A stretch of DNA of 35,930 bases from an uncultured Bacilli bacterium. GTDB lineage: Bacteria; Bacillota_I; Bacilli_A; RF39; UBA660. Within the stretch, counting starts at the first letter, position 1. Each line of letters opens with the position of its first letter. Both the position numbers and the translations under genes were made by a program. Shown here one piece after another: positions 31,280 through 35,930 of the stretch. The DNA is taken from assembly GCA_949439935.1 (NCBI GenBank), contig CASRZA010000005.1, positions 1 through 35,930 of the forward strand, given 5' to 3'. The notes under the pieces were generated by a model. It ran no database searches. It was not told the origin of the DNA and saw nothing but the letters and a program-made list of their open reading frames with translations.

Positions 31280-32356
31280 ATGAAGGTAATAGTAACTGCT
31301 GGAGGTACTGGTGGGCACATCTATCCTGCCCTGGCAATTATAGATAAGATAAAAGAGTTAGAACCAAAAAGTGAATTTATATATGTCGGAACTACGAACA
31401 GAATGGAAAAGGACATCGTTCCAGATTTGGGTATCAAGTACGTCGGAATAGAGATGTACGGCTTATCCAAAAACATTTTGAGAGATATTAAAGTGCTATC
31501 TCTAATATTCAAAAATTCCAACAAAATCAAAAAAATAATAGATGACTTTGACCCTGACATAGTCATAGGTACTGGTGGCTATGTCACTTATCCAGTCATA
31601 AAGGCTGCCAAGGCCAAAGGAATCAAAACTTTCATCCACGAACAAAACTCCATTCCAGGAAAATCTAACAAGATGCTAGCTAAGCTCGCAGACAAAATAG
31701 GTGTGAGTTTTAAAGATAGCATTCACTACTTCGATGAGAATAAGACTGTATTTACGGGAAATCCTTGTAGTGAAAGAGCGTTGTCTACACCTAAAATTTC
31801 TCGTGCCAAATATGGACTTTCCTTAAAAAAGAAATTCGTCCTCATGGTCCAAGGAAGCTTAGGAAGTACGTCTGTAAACGATAAAATGTTAGAGTTTTTA
31901 AACTCTATAGACGACGAAAACTATGAAGTACTATACATTACAGGAAAAGCTTCCTACGACGAATTTTCTAAAAACAAGTTTAGCAAAAACGTTTTCATAG
32001 TTCCATACGTAGAAAACTTAGCAGGGCTAATGAAAGATGCCGACGTCATAATCAGTAGAGCAGGAGCTAGTTCGATAAGTGAAATAATAGCTTTAAAAAA
32101 ACTGTCTATTTTGATACCTAGTCCATATGTCGCGAACAATCATCAATTTTTCAACGCCTTATCAGTCGCGAACAATAAAGCAGGAGTCATGATAGAAGAA
32201 TCTGCTCTTACGACGAACATACTTAAACATCAAATAAAAGGTCTCTTAGAAGACTTGGAAAAACAAGTAAATATGAGATTAAATTTAACCAAAATGCAAA
32301 AAAATGACAGTAGTACAAAAATTTATGAAACGATAAAGGAACTGGTAAATAAGTGA
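31280..32356 (+). CDS. murG: UDP-GlcNAc:lipid I transferase MurG
   Basis: Adds GlcNAc to lipid I to make lipid II at the inner face of the membrane. Starts MKVIVTAGGTGGHIYPALAI with the Gly-rich loop, then VIGTGGYVTYPV, HEQNSIPGKSNK, VTGNPC-like FTGNPCSER, VQGSLGSTSVND and SRAGASSISEI for UDP-GlcNAc binding. 358 aa is normal. AAAGGGGAGG ribosome binding site. Its stop overlaps the ftsQ GTG by four bases (GTGA). Confidence 0.97.
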   Translation: MKVIVTAGGTGGHIYPALAIIDKIKELEPKSEFIYVGTTNRMEKDIVPDLGIKYVGIEMYGLSKNILRDIKVLSLIFKNSNKIKKIIDDFDPDIVIGTGGYVTYPVIKAAKAKGIKTFIHEQNSIPGKSNKMLAKLADKIGVSFKDSIHYFDENKTVFTGNPCSERALSTPKISRAKYGLSLKKKFVLMVQGSLGSTSVNDKMLEFLNSIDDENYEVLYITGKASYDEFSKNKFSKNVFIVPYVENLAGLMKDADVIISRAGASSISEIIALKKLSILIPSPYVANNHQFFNALSVANNKAGVMIEESALTTNILKHQIKGLLEDLEKQVNMRLNLTKMQKNDSSTKIYETIKELVNK

Positions 32357-33096
32357 GTGAAAAAAAGGCAAAAACTAAGAAAATTGTAAAAAGGAGACTC
32401 AAAATTAAGGGAGTCTTATTTTTGCTTGCCGTTTTTGCCTTTCTCTATCTATCGATAATGGTTCTCCTTAAAGTTAATGTTAAAAACATTTCTGTGAAGG
32501 GAACAGATTATCTTAAAGATTCACAAATAATAAAAGAGGCCGGTCTTACAGATGGAATAAAGTTCTTCGGTTTTACATCGAATTCGCTCTGTGCCAAGAT
32601 TAAAGAAAACCCGCTTGTAAAAACTTGCAAAATTAATAGATCTATCGACTTCAAAATCGAAATCGAGATCGAAGAAAATGTCCCATTATTCTACTATGCA
32701 AACGAACAGAGTATAGTTTTAAGTGATGGCACTAAACTCGAGAGTAATGCCAACAATTATGGAATACCGACTCTCATAAATCACACCGATGAAGAAGTTC
32801 TAAAAGATTTTATCGCTGGACTTAACGACGTGAAAAGTGATATAATACGCTCTATAAGTGAAATCGAGTATTCGCCAAGTGCTTCAAAAGAGGGCGTATA
32901 CATCGACAAAGAGAGATTTGTCTTAATAATGAACGACGGAAATACAGTCATCATAAACAATCGAAAATTGGAAACTTTAAATTATTACGAGACTATATAC
33001 GCAAGTATAGGTAATAAGAAAGGCACGTTCAATTTCGACTGCGATTTCGACAACTATCTCTTTACAGAATACGAGGTAGACGATGGATTACAATAG
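32353..33096 (+). CDS. ftsQ: Cell division protein FtsQ/DivIB
   Basis: A bitopic divisome protein. Basic cytoplasmic tail (KKAKTKKIVKRRLKIKG), one membrane helix (VLFLLAVFAFLYLSIMVLL), then the POTRA domain (VKNISVKGTDYLKDSQIIKEAGL) and a beta domain. 247 aa. GTG start overlapping murG by four bases implies translational coupling. murG followed by divIB is common in Bacillota. It overlaps queH by 14 bases. Confidence 0.9.
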   Translation: MSEKKAKTKKIVKRRLKIKGVLFLLAVFAFLYLSIMVLLKVNVKNISVKGTDYLKDSQIIKEAGLTDGIKFFGFTSNSLCAKIKENPLVKTCKINRSIDFKIEIEIEENVPLFYYANEQSIVLSDGTKLESNANNYGIPTLINHTDEEVLKDFIAGLNDVKSDIIRSISEIEYSPSASKEGVYIDKERFVLIMNDGNTVIINNRKLETLNYYETIYASIGNKKGTFNFDCDFDNYLFTEYEVDDGLQ

Positions 33097-33685
33097 AGAA
33101 ATGGAAAAGATAATAGAGTCTTTAGATCACACGCCAAGCTTACTTTTACACTCTTGCTGTGCGCCTTGTTCAAGTGCAGTCTTAGAAAGATTGATGGACC
33201 ACTTCGATATAACGATACTTTATTATAACCCTAACATAGAACCATATGAAGAATACTTGAAAAGAAAAGATGAAGAAAAAGAATTCATCTCTAAATTAAA
33301 AAGTCATAACAAGTTAGAGATGATCGACGCCGATTACGATAATGAAGTTTTTAAGACTCTTGCTCGAGGTCATGAAGATGATCCAGAAAGAGGACCTAGA
33401 TGCTATCTTTGTTATAAAGAAAGACTTAGTTATACTTTTAAAAAAGCAGAAAGAAACAATTTTGAATTTTTTGGTACGACTCTTTCAGTAAGTCCTTACA
33501 AATATAGTAGATGGCTAAACGAGATAGGCTTAGAATTAGAGACCGAAAAAACCAAATTTTTACCTGCTGACTTTAAAAAGAAGAACGGGTATAAAAGAAG
33601 TATAGAACTGTCCAAAGAATACGAGCTCTATCGACAAGATTACTGTGGCTGTATCTATTCTAGAAGAAAATCGAAAGTTGAGTAG
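33083..33685 (+). CDS. queH: Epoxyqueuosine reductase QueH
   Basis: Last step of queuosine biosynthesis on tRNA, using metal and an iron-sulphur cluster; unrelated to QueG. The signatures are clear: LLLHSCCAPCSSAVLERL with the Cys pairs, ILYYNPNIEPYEEYLKR, GPRCYLCYKERL, and FFGTTLSVSPYKYSRWLNEIG with DYCGCIYSRR at the end. 200 aa, typical. It starts inside the last codons of ftsQ with GAGGTAGACG upstream. It should depend on imported precursor if the de novo genes are absent. Confidence 0.95.
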   Translation: MDYNREMEKIIESLDHTPSLLLHSCCAPCSSAVLERLMDHFDITILYYNPNIEPYEEYLKRKDEEKEFISKLKSHNKLEMIDADYDNEVFKTLARGHEDDPERGPRCYLCYKERLSYTFKKAERNNFEFFGTTLSVSPYKYSRWLNEIGLELETEKTKFLPADFKKKNGYKRSIELSKEYELYRQDYCGCIYSRRKSKVE

Positions 33686-33693
33686 AGAAGAAT

Positions 33694-34425
33694 ATGAAGT
33701 TTTTAGAAATGAATGACGATCTAGATCCATGTGGCATGTTTACCATAGGCCACTTTTTATTATTATTTTTAACGATCACGACAGTACTTTTGGCTTTAAA
33801 GTACACCAAAGCTAAAAAAGAAGAGAAAGTAAAAAAGATAATTCAAGTTACTACTGTCTTTTTGTGGATACTTGAAATTTTCAAAATAGTCCTAACGATT
33901 AGACACTGTGGGTTAAGTGCTGTCAATAAATACGTTCCGCTTTATTTTTGCAGTTTAATTTTATATGCCGGAATACTTTCAGGATTCTCTAAGGGAAAAT
34001 TACAACATATAGGCGATGTTTTTCTATCGACAGGTGGTATAGTAGCAAGTCTAGTATTCCTAATATGTCCTTTGACATCACTTCCAAATTATCCCATGTT
34101 CCATTTTATAAGTTTCCACAGTTTCCTTCTTCACGGTTCAATGCTCTACATAGGCTTATTGTTAATAACCACAAACTACATAAAACTTACAAAAAAAGAT
34201 ATCTTATATTATTCTGGTTTGATAATCACTTTAAGTATAATAGCTCTGATTTTCAACAAGATTACAGGTGGAAATTTGATGTTCGTGTCCGAAAATTTCC
34301 CAGGAACGTTCATCGAAATAATATATGATGTGACCGGACCCTTTTTCTCAGCAGTAATGATTTTAACACAAGCGACGCTTCCTTTTTATATAGTGTACAC
34401 GCTAGTCGATCGAATCGAGAGATAA
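33694..34425 (+). CDS. YwaF/TIGR02206-like membrane protein (243 aa)
   Basis: Predicted seven or so membrane helices. FTIGHFLLLFLTITTVLLALKY, then WILEIFKIVLTIRHCG and KYVPLYFCSLILYAG fit the TIGR02206 pattern (helix, E-x-x-K, LPLxxC). FHSFLLHGSMLYIGLLLI continues it. The family is of unknown function. It begins eight bases after queH. AGAGAAG ribosome binding site is modest. Confidence 0.65.
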   Translation: MKFLEMNDDLDPCGMFTIGHFLLLFLTITTVLLALKYTKAKKEEKVKKIIQVTTVFLWILEIFKIVLTIRHCGLSAVNKYVPLYFCSLILYAGILSGFSKGKLQHIGDVFLSTGGIVASLVFLICPLTSLPNYPMFHFISFHSFLLHGSMLYIGLLLITTNYIKLTKKDILYYSGLIITLSIIALIFNKITGGNLMFVSENFPGTFIEIIYDVTGPFFSAVMILTQATLPFYIVYTLVDRIER

Positions 34426-34449
34426 AGCTGTCGATATCGGATATTTTTC

Positions 34450-34478
34450 TTGCAATAAATAACCAGTTGTGCTAAACT
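34450..34478 (+). promoter_or_regulatory. Promoter of the acidic anchored protein gene
   Basis: TTGCAA (34450-34455), 17-base spacer, TAAACT (34473-34478). The -10 is imperfect. Confidence 0.45.
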
Positions 34479-34511
34479 TTTATTAACAATAGAGAAAAAG
34501 GTGGTTGAATC

Positions 34512-35813
34512 ATGGGTACATTCATGAAATTTCTAACCGATGACCCAATTATGTTAGGGCTATGCATCGCGATCGTAGTTCTTATTATAATGTTCATCGT
34601 CGTACTTGTATTAGGAAAAAGAAAAGATAGTAAAAACTCGAAACTTAATAACACTTCCGAACTTTTAAAAACTGAAATAAATTTAGAAGCATTAGATAAT
34701 ACTAGAGAATACAGTGCAACTGAAAACAAACCTATGGAGGAACCTGTTGTAAAAGTTGCAGAAACAGAACCTGTAGTAACTCCGACAGAAGCTCCTACAA
34801 TTGAAATTCCAGTTGAAACGAAGACGGAACCTACAAAACTAGAAACAGAAGTTCCTAAATTCGAAAATCCTGCAGAAAACGAGATTCCAGAAATATTTAC
34901 TTTTGGAATCGATGGAACAAAAAAAATAGAAGAATTAGTCGATGCCTTAAGTGGATTCCCAGCACCAGAGGAGTTTAAATCGGAACCTGCTCCTATAATA
35001 GAGTCTAAAGTAGAACCGGTGATCGCACCAGAAACTCCAATTGTCGAATCTACTAATAACCCATCTCCTACGTTTCCAAATTTTAAAGATCCTAGCCCTA
35101 TCATCGAATCTACCGTCAATCCTATAGACGAAAATGATTTTCATGGTGCAGATTCACTCATAGATTTCACAACACCTGAAGAAAATGTTGTAGAAAATTT
35201 TATGGAAATCAAAGAAGAGAGTACCGCTGAAAATCCACAAAGCTTCGAACCGTTTAATTTTGGCTTTAACAACGATATTTCAACTCCGAACATATTCGAT
35301 GTACCAGCACCTGTCGAAACTCCATCTCCAAAAGAAGAACCAGTAGAAGAACCAACTAATTTCGAGCCTGTTCAAGAAGAAATTAAAAATAATGTCGAGC
35401 AGATGATTATAGTAGATCCAAAAGAAAACGGAATATTCGACCATACAGTCACATTCCCTAAAGTGGAAACTCCTGCTTCATTCGAACCTGTTCTTGAAGA
35501 GCAAGATGAATCTGACACAGATGGAGAGGTGAAAGAAATGGACCCTTATAATTCGATATATATGAATACTCAAAACATTGAGTTACCAGATATTCAGATA
35601 AGCGATTTTAGTAAAACAGCAATTATGAAACATATTCCTATAATGGAATCTATGCCAAATAATTTAGATAAAATTGATTTAGAAAAAAACAGTAAATCTA
35701 ATTCATCCGAAGATAGTGAATTAGATGACGTCGATTTACCAAAGTTGAATCTCAGTGAAGATACAAACTCAGCATTTAGAGTTTTACAAGGAGAATCGTT
35801 TAATATCGAATAA
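34512..35813 (+). CDS. Membrane-anchored acidic Pro/Glu-rich protein (433 aa)
   Basis: Not recognised by family. An N-terminal membrane helix (IMLGLCIAIVVLIIMFIVVLVL) is followed by a basic patch (GKRKDSKNSK), which by the positive-inside rule puts the rest in the cytoplasm. Then comes about 350 residues of disordered sequence rich in Pro, Glu, Thr and Val, with loose repeats such as EPVxxPxExP and FEPVxEE. Short hydrophobic motifs (IFTFGIDGTKKIEELVDALSG; AFRVLQGESFNIE at the end) could be docking sites. The architecture resembles ZipA in outline only. AAAAAGGTGG ribosome binding site; followed by a strong terminator. Confidence 0.8.
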   Translation: MGTFMKFLTDDPIMLGLCIAIVVLIIMFIVVLVLGKRKDSKNSKLNNTSELLKTEINLEALDNTREYSATENKPMEEPVVKVAETEPVVTPTEAPTIEIPVETKTEPTKLETEVPKFENPAENEIPEIFTFGIDGTKKIEELVDALSGFPAPEEFKSEPAPIIESKVEPVIAPETPIVESTNNPSPTFPNFKDPSPIIESTVNPIDENDFHGADSLIDFTTPEENVVENFMEIKEESTAENPQSFEPFNFGFNNDISTPNIFDVPAPVETPSPKEEPVEEPTNFEPVQEEIKNNVEQMIIVDPKENGIFDHTVTFPKVETPASFEPVLEEQDESDTDGEVKEMDPYNSIYMNTQNIELPDIQISDFSKTAIMKHIPIMESMPNNLDKIDLEKNSKSNSSEDSELDDVDLPKLNLSEDTNSAFRVLQGESFNIE

Positions 35814-35815
35814 TT

Positions 35816-35844
35816 AGAGGACGAGATATCGTCTTCTTTTTTTG
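35816..35844 (+). terminator. Terminator
   Basis: GAGGACGA, short loop, TCGTCTTC (one G-T pair) and a run of seven T, right after the stop codon. Confidence 0.85.
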
Positions 35845-35930
35845 AAAAAAACTTTTTATATGCTTGCAATTATAACTATTTGATTATATACTTTTATCAT
35901 AGAACATACTCACAAAATAAGTATCACAAT

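Noticed and set aside
34472-35119. 215-aa minus-strand ORF rich in Ser/Gly/Val
   Set aside because: Antisense shadow of the Pro/Glu-rich repeats; no ribosome binding site or promoter support.
1-35930. CRISPR array, tRNA genes, phage genes
   Set aside because: No regularly spaced short repeats, no tRNA cloverleaf or CCA-ended gene, and no phage structural genes were seen; the 'virion core' label for the YdjI-like gene is historical.

Overview
The window is an AT-rich chromosomal segment from a low-GC Bacillota, most likely class Bacilli near the Erysipelotrichia/RF39-type gut lineages (inference). The signs are a B-type RNase P RNA next to gpsB, a T-box leader in front of thrS, a RodZ-like gene followed by pgsA, a murG-ftsQ(divIB) pair, AGGAGG-type ribosome binding sites, and TGA used as a stop (mutS ends in TGA and encodes Trp with TGG). 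No tRNA, 5S/16S/23S rRNA or CRISPR array was seen.

Region 1 (1-4955) is accessory DNA. Two almost identical 790-bp elements (137-926 and 4136-4925, one mismatch seen) lie in direct orientation around about 3.2 kb of cargo. Each is an internally deleted insertion sequence that keeps only the N-terminal and C-terminal ends of an IS1202/ISNCY-like transposase. The outer ends form imperfect inverted repeats, and the whole unit is bracketed by an identical 27-28 bp direct repeat, the long target duplication known for the IS1202 group. This reads as a composite transposon built from two non-autonomous elements. It landed just upstream of mutS, with the right target repeat touching the mutS -35 box. 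The cargo is two unrecognised genes (255 aa, soluble and helical; 507 aa, with two membrane segments), each with its own near-consensus promoter, plus the relic of another transposase.

Region 2 (4955-13600) is core: mutS, a Met/Asn/Gln/Pro-rich disordered protein, a threonine T-box leader, a possible 33-codon upstream ORF coupled to a thrS that lacks the TGS domain, a YceD/DUF177 gene, rpmF, a GluP-like rhomboid protease and an exported or anchored Cys-containing protein.

Region 3 (13600-22940) starts with a decayed Rpn-type PD-(D/E)XK nuclease gene. It continues with rpsB-tsf behind a structured leader, a membrane-anchored thioredoxin fold without cysteines, an unknown gene followed at once by an AlkD-like DNA repair gene, a convergent queuosine-precursor transporter, a GH25 lysozyme, gpsB, rnpB, a RodZ-like protein and pgsA.

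Region 4 (22970-28740) is a membrane-quality cluster: a YdjI-like SPFH/zinc-ribbon protein, two Tim44-like/zinc-ribbon proteins, a convergent slipin (stomatin-like SPFH) and an ABC exporter half-transporter. Region 5 (28740-35930) holds a small Cys-motif protein, two orphan hairpins, a DUF308-like membrane protein, a pyrimidine nucleoside phosphorylase, murG, ftsQ/divIB, queH, a YwaF-like membrane protein and a membrane-anchored acidic Pro/Glu-rich protein. The transporter of region 3 and queH of region 5 together suggest queuosine salvage.
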